NCBI GenBank assembly: GCA_019638285.1
Contig: JAHBUB010000017.1
Span: 1-64,000, forward strand
Origin: Cyclobacteriaceae bacterium
Lineage (GTDB): Bacteria > Bacteroidota > Bacteroidia > Cytophagales > Cyclobacteriaceae
Length of the DNA: 64,000 nucleotides
Reading direction: 5' to 3'
This document shows positions 55,097-64,000 of the stretch, in pieces. The notes beneath the pieces were generated by a model that was not told the origin of the DNA, ran no database searches, and saw nothing but the letters and a program-made list of their open reading frames with translations. Within the stretch, counting starts at the first letter, position 1, and every line of letters starts with the position of its first letter. Made by a program: the position numbers and the translations under genes.

Positions 55097-55471
55097 TTAT
55101 TTTAATTGATTATAGATGTAAATTGATACAATTGATATTGTTACAGCAATCACAATTCCATAAAATACTCCTTTGGGAGTAATCTTCCATTTAATATCGT
55201 CTGCTGTAATAATCTTTTTTGTTATTAAAATTCCAATTGTTGAATTGTAAACACCAATAATTCCCCCTGCAACTACTCCATTTATGTCTCCACCTATACT
55301 AGCAACTTTAATACTAATAATAGGGTAAATTGCGTAAACAATTAAACTGAAAATGGGGAGAATGATTATGGCGCTGTTGATATTCAGCTTATTATATAAT
55401 AGGGTTGATAAAACATTAAGAATCGTAAAGCCTATTATTCCAAGTACTACATAGATAATTTGTTCAATCAT
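55097..55471 (-). CDS. Small integral membrane protein, unknown
   Basis: A protein of 124 residues with four predicted membrane helices (about 4-24, 32-50, 62-84 and 100-120), Ile-rich. No family was recognised. It belongs to the same minus-strand run of small genes. Confidence 0.55.
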   Translation of the reverse strand: MIEQIIYVVLGIIGFTILNVLSTLLYNKLNINSAIIILPIFSLIVYAIYPIISIKVASIGGDINGVVAGGIIGVYNSTIGILITKKIITADDIKWKITPKGVFYGIVIAVTISIVSIYIYNQLK

Positions 55472-55643
55472 TTTTTTCAGTTTAATTTATAATTCTCACA
55501 TAACATTAACGTCTATGCGTTCTCTCTAAATTTAAAAGTAAATTATAGTTCCAGAGTTAGATTATTTTCGTTCATAAAAATTGTTTTTTAGAAGCGATAA
55601 CTTAGTATGGTGTATTAGAAAGTGTCAATAATAACTTTTATTT

Positions 55644-55721
55644 TCATGGCTTTTTCTTTTTGCTTCCAAACAGTGCGTCCATTTCGTCTCGTAAACTCTG
55701 CTGTCTTTGATTTATTCGTTT
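55644..55721 (-). pseudogene. Decayed gene tail
   Basis: On the minus strand the frame INQRQQSLRDEMDALFGSKK ends KKP and stops at 55644-55646. It has no start and merges upstream into the 3' end of the DUF4304 gene. The basic, helical tail looks like the C-terminus of a mobilisation-type protein, but that identity is a guess. Confidence 0.35.
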
Positions 55722-55725
55722 TTTT

Positions 55726-56505
55726 TTAATCTTCAGTGAAACCGAAATTAGTGTCGCCATTCATTAATCGTTTAAATAGGGAATCCCATTCATTGCTAGA
55801 AGGGGTTTGTTCTAATTGCTGTAATCCAAATTCTGAAAATATTCGTGCCTTTTCAAGGTTTCCTAAAAAAACATTTATCCTAGCCAAATTTAAGATTGTA
55901 ATGATGTTATCAAGGTTAAGCCTATACTTATCAAATTCTGGGTTTTTCATTTTCAAATCTGCCAATTCAATTCGATTGAATGGCCTCGGAAAGTCTTTAA
56001 ACAAGTCAAAATATGAAATACCTTGTTTGAGAATCATATTGTACATCAGGTCAATTGAAAATCTAGCTTCCTCTTCATTGGTCCCATAATCCACCATTTG
56101 ATTTCCATTCGTTAAATGCAAAGAATGTCGGTACACACAATCAATTGTCTTTATTTTATTAGGTTCTATTGACTCAAAAAATAAATCAGGCATAAAATCG
56201 AGGTGTATCCCAATTTCAACCCATCCTTGACCACCATATTTATCACCAAAAAGTTGAATTGTGTGAATAAAGTGTCCTTCTTGTCTGCGGAAATTGAATC
56301 CACCTCCTTTAAATCCAAGATCTCTCAACCTTGGTGTTAGGTATTTGGTTGCGTACTTTTTGAATTCGCTTCCTTTTAAATTGTGATATAGTTGGTTCTC
56401 AACATTTTTTATCTTATCTTCTTCAGAAAGATCCCCATAATTCCAAAATCGTTTTGGCAACGATTCTTCTTTTTTATTTTTTCGAAATATGTTTATCATA
56501 GTCAA
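55726..56505 (-). CDS. DUF4304 domain protein
   Basis: A protein of 259 residues. The DUF4304 signature is visible at about 45-110 (YLTPRLRDLGFKGGGFNFRR, then HTIQLFGDKYGGQGWVEIGI). A C-terminal helical part contains LARINVFLGNLEKARIFSEF. It is soluble. DUF4304 proteins often sit as orphan genes in toxin-immunity regions; no activity is known. Confidence 0.75.
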   Translation of the reverse strand: MTMINIFRKNKKEESLPKRFWNYGDLSEEDKIKNVENQLYHNLKGSEFKKYATKYLTPRLRDLGFKGGGFNFRRQEGHFIHTIQLFGDKYGGQGWVEIGIHLDFMPDLFFESIEPNKIKTIDCVYRHSLHLTNGNQMVDYGTNEEEARFSIDLMYNMILKQGISYFDLFKDFPRPFNRIELADLKMKNPEFDKYRLNLDNIITILNLARINVFLGNLEKARIFSEFGLQQLEQTPSSNEWDSLFKRLMNGDTNFGFTED

Positions 56506-56698
56506 TTGCTATTAACGGTAAGCTATCACTCACAGACCGAATTTAACATTAATCTTAGATTGAAGATAAAACTTTAGTTTTAAGGGAAAATGTTAAACGG
56601 AATGATTCTTTCAGATTGTGAGTAATAACATGTTATAGACTCGATTTTCTATATGTTCATTCAAGACATAAACGAAATCAAACCTGACAATTCAACTA

Positions 56699-57388
56699 CT
56701 AATAATCAGAAGGATTTAATTCAAAAATTTTAGGTTTTTCTGTAATGCACGAGTAACAATCTGGAGACTTCGGTTCAATCGGTATTGCTGCATTTGATTT
56801 ATCCATTCCTTTTGAGGAAAAACTAGAAAAAAAGCTTCTCTTGTAAAATGCTCTGTTGGATAATGGAATTTTATCAAACCGAATTGTCTTATTTTTATAG
56901 ATAGGTGTTTTTTCAACTGAATTGTTACTCGCATTCCAACTTTCTTGATAACCGGAAATCATGGAACCAATAATCTCAATTGCTAAATATGCGTTGTCCA
57001 CCATTTCTTTCCTTGTTGTGTATTTCAAGTTCCCACCTATTGGAATTTTTATCATTGATTCTTGCCCAACAACTGCCTTAAAAACACTTCCATCTATGGT
57101 TTCAACAGATTCTTTTTCTTTCCCGACATCATCTGAAGCAATATACACATAATAGCTGATTTTGTCATATACCAGCATTTCTGGAGTAATTTTGTGGACA
57201 AAACAAAAACCGCTATAGCCATAGCAATTTATTGAGTCTACTTTTGTACAACCATCATTCATATAAAAACCAGGTTGGATAGGTTCGGAAAGTTGCTTAA
57301 TGTTTTTTGTCACTTTAAATGATGAGAACATTAAAAATGCAGCCAAGGTAAAAACGACTGCTGTTACTGTAGTGTTACTTTTTTTCAT
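56699..57388 (-). CDS. Exported hypothetical protein
   Basis: A protein of 229 residues. An N-terminal membrane or signal segment (TTVTAVVFTLAAFLMFSSF) is followed by an extracytoplasmic domain with several Cys (NDGCTKVDSINCYGYSGFCF, then SPDCYSCITEK). No family was recognised. It is the last gene of the small-gene run. Confidence 0.55.
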   Translation of the reverse strand: MKKSNTTVTAVVFTLAAFLMFSSFKVTKNIKQLSEPIQPGFYMNDGCTKVDSINCYGYSGFCFVHKITPEMLVYDKISYYVYIASDDVGKEKESVETIDGSVFKAVVGQESMIKIPIGGNLKYTTRKEMVDNAYLAIEIIGSMISGYQESWNASNNSVEKTPIYKNKTIRFDKIPLSNRAFYKRSFFSSFSSKGMDKSNAAIPIEPKSPDCYSCITEKPKIFELNPSDY

Positions 57389-57971
57389 TTTATTTCGTTT
57401 TAGTTTTTACTTGTTTTGGCGAAAACTTGTTTTTTTACTTTTACTTGCTACCGGTTTAGCACTTACAAACAATAGAGCACATGAATTGATACTGAACAAT
57501 AGAATTCCAAGAAAGAAAATAGTACTGATTTTTAATTTAATAAGGCAAATCTAAATCAAAAAAGAAATATGTAATTTTTTGATATTTGTTTTCTTTCAGC
57601 CAATTATCCGTTGGTATTAAATCTTGTTTAATTGGTAAATTATTTAGGTTTAGTACTATTCTCATTAAGTAGAGATTCCAGTTATGTGTATCACTTCTTT
57701 TCCGGTCTAACTTGACCAGTCATTTTCATTTGTTTAAGAACGATTTACAATAACAATTTGGTTAACAGTATTTTATTGCCACAAAAAAAAGAGACAACTA
57801 TTGACTAGTGTCTCCTTAAGTGCCAGCTGGAACAAAACTCGAACACTTTATTGGAGGATTTGCGTCGGCTAAGTCAATTAAAAGAACAGACAAATCAATC
57901 TCCCAAAATTTTTGAAAAATCAATTCCAAATGAAAAGCCAATAACACTAAAAAGAGAAGAAAAATCAGTAA
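57389..57971. other. Intergenic region with hairpin and decayed gene tail
   Basis: About 580 bp without a full gene. It holds a hairpin (GAGACA 57791-57796 with TGTCTC 57809-57814, the inner CTA/TAG also pairing) and the second decayed gene tail. The remaining 400 bp show nothing recognisable. Confidence 0.4.
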
Positions 57972-57982
57972 TTATGAGATAG
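57818..57982 (+). pseudogene. Decayed gene tail, copy 2
   Basis: The frame reads CQLEQNSNTLLEDLRRLSQL and ends at TAG 57980-57982, overlapping the end of the convergent AlbA_2-HEPN gene. It is a diverged direct copy of the tail at 44695-44859. Both lack a start and both follow a hairpin. Together they bracket the 13-kb A+T-rich patchwork. Confidence 0.5.
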
Positions 57983-59048
57983 ATGATAAACTATACTTTA
58001 AAATTGCTGCACTATCAATTTTGTCAACAATATCTGATAGATATTCTATCTTATCCAATATTTCATCAATTGAAATTTGATGTTCCGATCCATATGAATA
58101 TCCGACAGGAAAATATTTAAGAAATTTATCATCTACAATTCCGTTTCGATGCGAATATAGATGCCTTATTTGCAAAATCTTCTCGATAGCATCTTGGACA
58201 ACAGGCGTAATTACATTCAAATCTTTAATTTGCTTATTGTCAGCAATAAAACCTTTAACACTACCTTTTTGTAATTTACCAATTTTTTGTTTAGCCCAAA
58301 ACGTAATAAATTCCTGTATATCGGTACAATTTAAGACGTCTTCAACTTTAACCATTTGTTCCGACTTTAATGTCTCTGGCTTCGCCAAATAGATCTCAAA
58401 AAGAATATCGGATAAATATGTTTCAAAATTATCTACCACTGAAGAAAATAAGATCCTTGACAATACTTTCCCTTCTTTTACGCTGGTAAATTTACCAGGA
58501 GATTCTGGATACAATAGAGGTTGTAGATTATCAATCATCTTCAAAACGCTTTGGTAATGCTCAAGAAGCTTCAATTTCGAATCGGTTGTTTTAGCTTTAT
58601 ACGATTCTATAGATACATTCAGTGATGCTATTCTGCTGTATCCTCCAACTTGGAATATATTCGTTGTCGGATTTATTTGTGCTACTTTAGTACCCTGTCT
58701 TACAAATATTTTGCCTTCAAGAGAAATTTCATTATCTGACTTCTCAACCTTTATCGCAAACAATTTTTTACCATCATATTGTACATAACCATAATCGATA
58801 ATTGGCTTCGGTGATAGTAAGTCAATTGCTTTATGAGTTATAGAGGTTGCACGGAAATCTTCACTTAAACCTGAAATCTTCAACCCTCCAATTTCGGAGA
58901 CTCCCAAAATAAGCAACCCTCCGTTTGTGTTTGCAAAAGAACAGATTATTTGTGCGATGGATTTAGACGGTGGCAACACAGCTTTATATTCTAATACTTC
59001 GCTCTCTGGCTGTAAGATAATTGATGATACTTGTTCTTGTAATTCCAT
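57972..59048 (-). CDS. AlbA_2-HEPN fusion protein (putative defence effector)
   Basis: A protein of 358 residues. The N-terminal AlbA_2/Schlafen-type domain is at about 15-130 (EVLEYKAVLPPSKSIAQIIC, then FANTNGGLLILGVSE). The C-terminal helical domain is at about 155-345 and contains IRHLYSHRNGIVDD, a HEPN-type R-x4-H motif (Arg295, His300). HEPN domains are commonly RNases in toxin and phage-defence systems, so this may be the effector. Its start is 3 bp from the stop of the sacsin-like gene, so it is the last gene of the operon. Confidence 0.75.
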   Translation of the reverse strand: MELQEQVSSIILQPESEVLEYKAVLPPSKSIAQIICSFANTNGGLLILGVSEIGGLKISGLSEDFRATSITHKAIDLLSPKPIIDYGYVQYDGKKLFAIKVEKSDNEISLEGKIFVRQGTKVAQINPTTNIFQVGGYSRIASLNVSIESYKAKTTDSKLKLLEHYQSVLKMIDNLQPLLYPESPGKFTSVKEGKVLSRILFSSVVDNFETYLSDILFEIYLAKPETLKSEQMVKVEDVLNCTDIQEFITFWAKQKIGKLQKGSVKGFIADNKQIKDLNVITPVVQDAIEKILQIRHLYSHRNGIVDDKFLKYFPVGYSYGSEHQISIDEILDKIEYLSDIVDKIDSAAILKYSLSSIS

Positions 59049-59051
59049 ACG

Positions 59052-62000
59052 CTAGATCATATTTATAGGTATTCTGTTAATACCTGTACTTTTAAGAATT
59101 CGCCCCAATGTAAGAATATGTGGAGGGTCAACACCATTGTCAATCCATAGTTCTGAATTGTCACTATCCAAGGTATCCTTCTCAGAAGAATAGTAAATAA
59201 TCACTTCTCCATTATCTGATGGTCTCGTTACAATATGGATGGATACACCATTTTTTATAATTCCTGCCAATATAGTAGGAGCAGTTTCCTCCAAATCTGT
59301 GCAATCATAATCAGGATGATTTTCCAAAAACTGAATTATGTTTTGTTTCGCCCTTTCAATACGCCTCTGAGCATAGATAAACATCTCTGTTGTTGGTGTA
59401 GAGGTATGGTAAAACTTAGAAGAAATAGCGGGGTCTTTAAATGCTTCCTCCAGTTCTTTAGGAGAAGAAATACCTAAGTTAACTAAGATTTCTTTAGTGA
59501 TGTCGACTTTTTCAGTATCTTCTTGTAAATTGTTGTCGTTTTGAAGCTGTGATAACCGATTGCGTATATCCTTGATACTTTTAAATCCGTATTCTTCCTT
59601 CAACTGATCATACTCTGTTGCTTTTTTCATATTAAGGGAAATATCATCATCCTCAAGGAATAGAAACCTTTTTTCAAACAGATCAGAAAAATATGCATCA
59701 GCCTTTTCCTTGTTTTCGTTCATCCACATATAAAACTTCTTCAAAGTTTCCTTTAATTCTTTCCTTTTATCTACGTCTCTCAATATAGGTTTTATTGAAG
59801 CTGATATTTTTTCGGCGATATCTTCGATAGTTTGTATTCTATTTTCTGGCAACTCTAAAAATATGGATGTATCCAATAACTCTTCTCTAAAATCATATCC
59901 CAGTTCTGCTGATATATCCTTTAATACTTCGTCTATTTCTCCATCGTCTAAGAACAAGTCATCTTTGGTACAAAAGACTCCATTTTGATTAGGTAAGACG
60001 GGATATTGCTCTCTATTAATATTATTGTCAAATCCTTCTTTTACTAAAAATGTGATTAAGGTATCTAACCAGGATATGAACGCATCCTTATCATTAAAAT
60101 CTAATTCTTCGGTGGCTTTTTCGATTGTTTTACAGTTACTTATTTCTAAAATTATGTAGGCTATAGATTTTTTATCAGATTCCTCCCATATTTTTTCATC
60201 ATAATATTTTAATTTTCTTCTTTCAGTAAAGTCATTTGGATAAACCCGTTTAGAAAACTCAAAAATTGCTAACCGTTTTTCTGGAATATCTTTATCAGGA
60301 AAAAGTGAAGCTAAATAGTCGCAAACTTTAGATATACTGTCATTGTTGCCTCCTTTTATTATGCTATTTATTTCAGATATGATATTCATCTGATCCTTAA
60401 CAGGGTAAGTAATGTTTTCACCGGTAAAAGCATTTTTATGTATTAAATATTCTCTTGGGTCTTTACTTATTATAGAACACACATTTTTTATTTCTTCATC
60501 AATATTCTCATCGATGTGAAGTTCACTTTTTTTCTTAAATACTTCTAGTTGATTAGGTATCACTTCGAATTTATCCGAAATAATATCTTTTATGTGACTT
60601 CCTTCGAGATTTAATAAATTGTAATAATCGTTAAGGAAGTTTAGCGACTCTCTTTCTTTTCCCTTAAGTGCATCAGCAAGATTAGCTAAGTTTTCTCGAT
60701 TTTGTATTTCTTTTGATAATTCGGAAATTGAGAGCTTATAACAATCCTTCCATATGATTTCATACCATTGGTCTATATGTTCTCTTACTGGTGTATATTG
60801 AGGATACATTCTTTTGGACAATTGCCATATCTGTTCTCTGATAGAATCTTTTTCAGCATAAGGGAAATATACTTGGGATTCGGCTGCATCGTTCCAAATA
60901 GCAATCCTATCTCCATTGACAACATCTACCATAGGAGTATATAATAGTGCATTCCTGATTGACTCAACCACGTTGTCTCTAAACCAGTCAGAATCTATCC
61001 ATGAATGCTTTTTTGGTGATTTTATCCTTGCTAAATTGTACAAATCGTGCCAGTTTTCATTATTCCCAACATAAGATAAAAATTGTTTGTATAAACTTAC
61101 AGCACGGACCAAGACATCACAATTCAATTGAGAAACCTGATTATCTTCATCGTCTATTAGACTAACACCATCTCTTGGTTCTGTCGGCTCAAACAAGGGG
61201 CTATTTACTATAAAAGGTAAGTTTAAATCTTCTGTCCCTATCAGAGGGAAGTCCAAATGAAGCCTTGGAATATTAGCATCTAATTCCAAAGCATAGTATT
61301 TATTGTTTTTTTTTGAAACAGGGAGGATTATTTGAAGTTCTTTATCCGTTAGTGCTAAATAATAGCTTTTCGACTTTTTGCCATCAACTAGAAGATTATA
61401 GACTAAAAATTCATTTTCTGAATAAGAGATTTTGTCGATTAGTTTTACTTCATAACTGACGCTGCCGATTAACTCTTCCTCAATAGTAACAGAATTGACT
61501 ACAGGTACATTAATTAAGGTATATGCAATCCCAACTTTTACTTCTTCAATCGCTATATGAGCCAAACTTTTCTTTCGATCCGTAAGCGGATAAATGAAAG
61601 AAGTTGAAAAATCACTCTTGTCAAGTATAATATTAGGTGACTTTTTTATATTTACTTCTGCCTCATTAAATGCATTATTAATTCCTTGGATAATTTCTTT
61701 TTCACCTTTCCCACTTCTGTCTAGCCAAAAGCTAAATTTTTTAAAGGTTTGATGATCATTTTTATAATAGCTTTCTATTTGGACTTTCTCAGATAAAAGG
61801 TGGGTAGTCATAAAACCTGTACCGAAGCGTCCTGTTGTTTTATAAATCTGTCCAAGTTGTTCAACATCTCTATCTTTATCGCTGGAAGAATATTTCCGTA
61901 TCAACCCTCTTATATGCTCATTGGTAAAATACCCCTTATTATGTGAAAAGATTAATTCTGTATCGGTTATCTCAATTGTGATATCAACTGATTCACTATC

Positions 62001-62183
62001 TTCATTACACAAACTTGCATTGTCTTTAGCGTTTTGTATAAGCTCCCACCCCAGTCTTCGAGCCGTGAATTCGACATCAATTTTCTGCCGTATATTCATC
62101 AGCTTTTCCAATATTGACTTTGCTGTGATTTTATTCAATTCATCTCTTTCAAATTGAGAGAAAATTCCATCTGCTGTGCTCAT
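59052..62183 (-). CDS. Sacsin-like GHKL ATPase, 1043 residues
   Basis: The N-terminal HSP90/sacsin-type ATPase has an N-box (WELIQNAKDNA, about 46-56), a G1-like HNKGYF (81-86) and a G2 glycine loop (GRFGTGFMTTHLLSE, 118-132). The remaining 800 residues are helical, with an EERRKLKYYDEKIWEE-like charged region and no recognised nuclease motif. Large GHKL ATPases of this kind occur in several bacterial anti-phage systems. It is encoded 38 bp after the NdpA-like gene and directly before the HEPN protein. ATP-dependent sensing or switching is the likely role (inference). Confidence 0.8.
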   Translation of the reverse strand: MSTADGIFSQFERDELNKITAKSILEKLMNIRQKIDVEFTARRLGWELIQNAKDNASLCNEDSESVDITIEITDTELIFSHNKGYFTNEHIRGLIRKYSSSDKDRDVEQLGQIYKTTGRFGTGFMTTHLLSEKVQIESYYKNDHQTFKKFSFWLDRSGKGEKEIIQGINNAFNEAEVNIKKSPNIILDKSDFSTSFIYPLTDRKKSLAHIAIEEVKVGIAYTLINVPVVNSVTIEEELIGSVSYEVKLIDKISYSENEFLVYNLLVDGKKSKSYYLALTDKELQIILPVSKKNNKYYALELDANIPRLHLDFPLIGTEDLNLPFIVNSPLFEPTEPRDGVSLIDDEDNQVSQLNCDVLVRAVSLYKQFLSYVGNNENWHDLYNLARIKSPKKHSWIDSDWFRDNVVESIRNALLYTPMVDVVNGDRIAIWNDAAESQVYFPYAEKDSIREQIWQLSKRMYPQYTPVREHIDQWYEIIWKDCYKLSISELSKEIQNRENLANLADALKGKERESLNFLNDYYNLLNLEGSHIKDIISDKFEVIPNQLEVFKKKSELHIDENIDEEIKNVCSIISKDPREYLIHKNAFTGENITYPVKDQMNIISEINSIIKGGNNDSISKVCDYLASLFPDKDIPEKRLAIFEFSKRVYPNDFTERRKLKYYDEKIWEESDKKSIAYIILEISNCKTIEKATEELDFNDKDAFISWLDTLITFLVKEGFDNNINREQYPVLPNQNGVFCTKDDLFLDDGEIDEVLKDISAELGYDFREELLDTSIFLELPENRIQTIEDIAEKISASIKPILRDVDKRKELKETLKKFYMWMNENKEKADAYFSDLFEKRFLFLEDDDISLNMKKATEYDQLKEEYGFKSIKDIRNRLSQLQNDNNLQEDTEKVDITKEILVNLGISSPKELEEAFKDPAISSKFYHTSTPTTEMFIYAQRRIERAKQNIIQFLENHPDYDCTDLEETAPTILAGIIKNGVSIHIVTRPSDNGEVIIYYSSEKDTLDSDNSELWIDNGVDPPHILTLGRILKSTGINRIPINMI

Positions 62184-62221
62184 GTTAAATTATGTGTTAA
62201 TTACCAGTAGCTTACATTATT

Positions 62222-63261
62222 TCACTTTTCTTCTTCGTAATAGATTTTATAGTATTTTCGACCATCTTTTTCTATTCCTTTTTCGATAAGGTTTTTATCT
62301 CCATGAATATAAATATCAAAATTTCTATCAAGCTTTAATACACTTTTAAAAATTCTCGACTGCTTTTTAACTGCTTGGGATGAAATCTGAAAATTATCCG
62401 AAAGTTCGAGTTCATTGTCTTGTCTATATCCATTATCAAACTTCCTGAAAGACTCGATAACATTACTATCTCCAAATACTTCCTCTTCAAATTCTGTTTT
62501 ATCAAATGTATCGTGCTTTTTAAAATAATCAACGGACTTATTTAAAAAATCTATCTGATCGGCTTTTGATACTTCAAAATCCTCCGTCAATTGCTTCGTC
62601 ACGAATTGTTTAGTTATTCCTAAAAACTGATTGGTTTGATGATATTCGTCTTTTTTGGGTCGCACACTCAAAAAATCATCTTTCCAGTATTGTGCCTCAG
62701 AAATCTTGTTCGTATTATCCACTAAAGAAACGATAAAACCATCTTCCTTTTGCGTGTCAAATATTAAACAACCTTTATCTAATTTATTGATATTAAGTCC
62801 AACTACATCAGTAAGGTTAAATCCTGTTGAAGTGGAATCGACCTTTAAAATAGTCTCTTTATTTTCGGATTTGAATATAGCAATCCCATTGACCAGTTCG
62901 TCATCAACTTGACAGTCTTTCAAATAGACAATACATAATTCACCAGATTTAATATTCGGATGCGTGCTTTTATCATAAAGATATCTACCGGTATTTTTAG
63001 ACTGCTCGACAAAAACACTTGTATCCTGAATATCTTTTACTGATAAATTGGTAAACAGGGATTCAGTTCCAAAGTAGGGTTGAAATAAAATTGATACAGT
63101 TCCTCAGCTTTAAGGCTGTTTCCCAATAATCTTTTTAAATGATCCTCTATTTTCGTGAAATCTGTAAGTTCATCTGAAAATTTCACACCATCTTCATTGT
63201 TTTTATTTCCAATAAAGTGAACAATGACCTTTTCGATCATTCCTAATGATATGTTCTGCAT
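62222..63261 (-). pseudogene. NdpA/YejK-like nucleoid-associated protein, frameshifted
   Basis: The 5' part (63037-63261; ISLGMIEKVIVHFIGNKNNE ... SLKAEELYQFYFNP) runs out of frame at about 63080. The continuation (YFGTESLFTNLSVKDIQDTS, VFVEQSKNTGRYLYDKSTHP, then ELCIVYLKDCQVDDELVNGI) is in another frame to the stop at 62222. A single missing base in AACCCTACTTTGG would explain it. Joined, the product of about 345 residues matches the 37-kD nucleoid-associated protein family. It is either a recent mutation or a sequencing error. The gene starts 5 bp after the DUF3732 stop, inside the operon. Confidence 0.75.
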
Positions 63262-63266
63262 AAAGT

Positions 63267-64000
63267 TTAAGCGCTGTATATATTTTGAGGTATCAATCCT
63301 CTTCCATCAATAAATTCATCCACTGTGTGAAAATTCGATAATTCATTATCCAACCAGTATTCTTGTGGCGCATGTTCTACCATAAAAATTTGGAAGGGCT
63401 CTTTTTTAGAGGCATTTATGTAGCTAATAAATGAGTTTAATAATGTAAAAGCATCTATCAACTTTGATTTATCATCATTTCCTTTTTGATTATCTCCGGT
63501 ATAGTAGGGAATACTTGGCTGGTCAATAAAAAGAAACTGGGGTACGTGTTCTTGTTCAACGTTAATCATGTGTTCATGCAAACCAAGATAAACACACAAG
63601 TGCATAAACATATAGTTGGATTTGCTACCAACATTATCTAACGGAAAAATTTGTCCGTCAGGATAAAGTTGCAATACCATTTTATCTGGATTAAAATCTA
63701 CTCTACTATTCTTGTAGGCTGGCAACGAGTTTAGCTGATTAAAATTACGTTGAATACTCTCGTTCAAAAGTGTAAGCATATTACGTTTTATCTGTAAAGT
63801 ATCTGAAGGAACTTTCGAAAGAGTTTCTCGTTCTAAGTTAAGACTGTTCAGTCTTACAGTATCAATTGGCTTACTAATTTCACGTTTTATGATTTGTTCG
63901 TAAGAAAACTTAATTTCACCAAGAGCTATGAATTTTTGACCTTCCGCCTGATTATTTTTATTAATGGCTTCCAGTTGTCCGATGCGTGCATTGATTGATG
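63267..64000 (-). CDS. DUF3732 ATPase, C-terminal part (runs off the right edge)
   Basis: The frame is open to base 64000, so the start lies outside the window. The visible C-terminus contains FPLDNVGSKSNYMFMHLCVY (signature-like segment), the Walker-B-like strand QFLFIDQPSIPYYTG and the D-loop/H-loop region IFMVEHAPQEYWLDN, typical of DUF3732. These are SMC/ABC-like ATPases of the ABC three-component defence class. It is the first visible gene of the minus-strand operon that continues with NdpA-like, sacsin-like and HEPN genes. Confidence 0.8.
   Translation of the reverse strand, partial: SINARIGQLEAINKNNQAEGQKFIALGEIKFSYEQIIKREISKPIDTVRLNSLNLERETLSKVPSDTLQIKRNMLTLLNESIQRNFNQLNSLPAYKNSRVDFNPDKMVLQLYPDGQIFPLDNVGSKSNYMFMHLCVYLGLHEHMINVEQEHVPQFLFIDQPSIPYYTGDNQKGNDDKSKLIDAFTLLNSFISYINASKKEPFQIFMVEHAPQEYWLDNELSNFHTVDEFIDGRGLIPQNIYSA

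Noticed and set aside
1..64000. CRISPR arrays, rRNA genes, insertion-sequence transposases
   Set aside because: No regularly spaced direct repeats, no rRNA-like sequence and no DDE or HUH transposase motif was seen on either strand.

Overview
The window is chromosomal DNA of a Bacteroidota bacterium, most likely from the Sphingobacterium/Pedobacter branch. The evidence is a SusC/SusD pair with FecR and an ECF sigma factor, a secreted protein with a type IX sorting tail, CTnDOT-type tra genes, an IntDOT-like recombinase without the first catalytic arginine, a TTG-21-TAnnTTTG promoter, and few Shine-Dalgarno sequences. No rRNA, complete tRNA or CRISPR array was seen. Almost everything is accessory DNA.

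Layout. (1) 1-2.3 kb: 3' end of an RHS polymorphic-toxin gene and a likely immunity gene. (2) 2.9-8.6 kb: an XRE regulator, a small conserved gene, a membrane LytTR regulator and a 1233-residue YobI-type P-loop NTPase. (3) 8.7-17.8 kb: two convergent arms of what looks like one redox/peptide locus. The plus arm has a thioredoxin-like lipoprotein, a MauE-type membrane protein and two four-cysteine DUF6520 peptides. The minus arm has FecR, SusC, SusD and a TlpA-like thioredoxin. (4) 17.9-22.2 kb: an arsenic operon (arsR, DUF6428, arsC, ACR3) plus a convergent Nmad2/DUF4238 pair. This block lies between fecR and the ECF sigma gene (22.3-22.9 kb) that probably belongs with it. (5) 23-25 kb: an AlbA_2 ATP-binding regulator and a remnant of a second one.

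(6) 25.2-44.5 kb: a conjugative element with an RteC-like protein, RadC/JAB protein, TraE, F, G, three TraI-like proteins, TraJ, K, L, M, N, small DNA-binding proteins and a tyrosine recombinase at its right end. No relaxase, coupling protein or primase is visible. The TraG ATPase gene is interrupted exactly in its Walker A motif by 52 nt containing a perfect 16-bp inverted repeat. Both flanks are otherwise intact, and the join falls between two glycine codons. This is the most striking observation: either a fresh inactivating palindromic insertion or a candidate translational-bypass element.

(7) 44.6-58 kb: an A+T-rich patchwork containing a DUF1990 protein, small lipoproteins and membrane proteins, a LytTR two-component system, a 1044-residue SBBP-repeat type IX cargo protein, and a run of small immunity-like genes. 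It is bounded by two diverged direct copies of the same gene tail. (8) 58-64 kb: a compact minus-strand operon running off the right edge: DUF3732 ATPase, NdpA-like nucleoid-associated protein (frameshifted), a 1043-residue sacsin-like GHKL ATPase and an AlbA_2-HEPN fusion. It has the look of an uncharacterised defence system.

Functions come from recognising family motifs by eye in the translated sequence. No database search was run.
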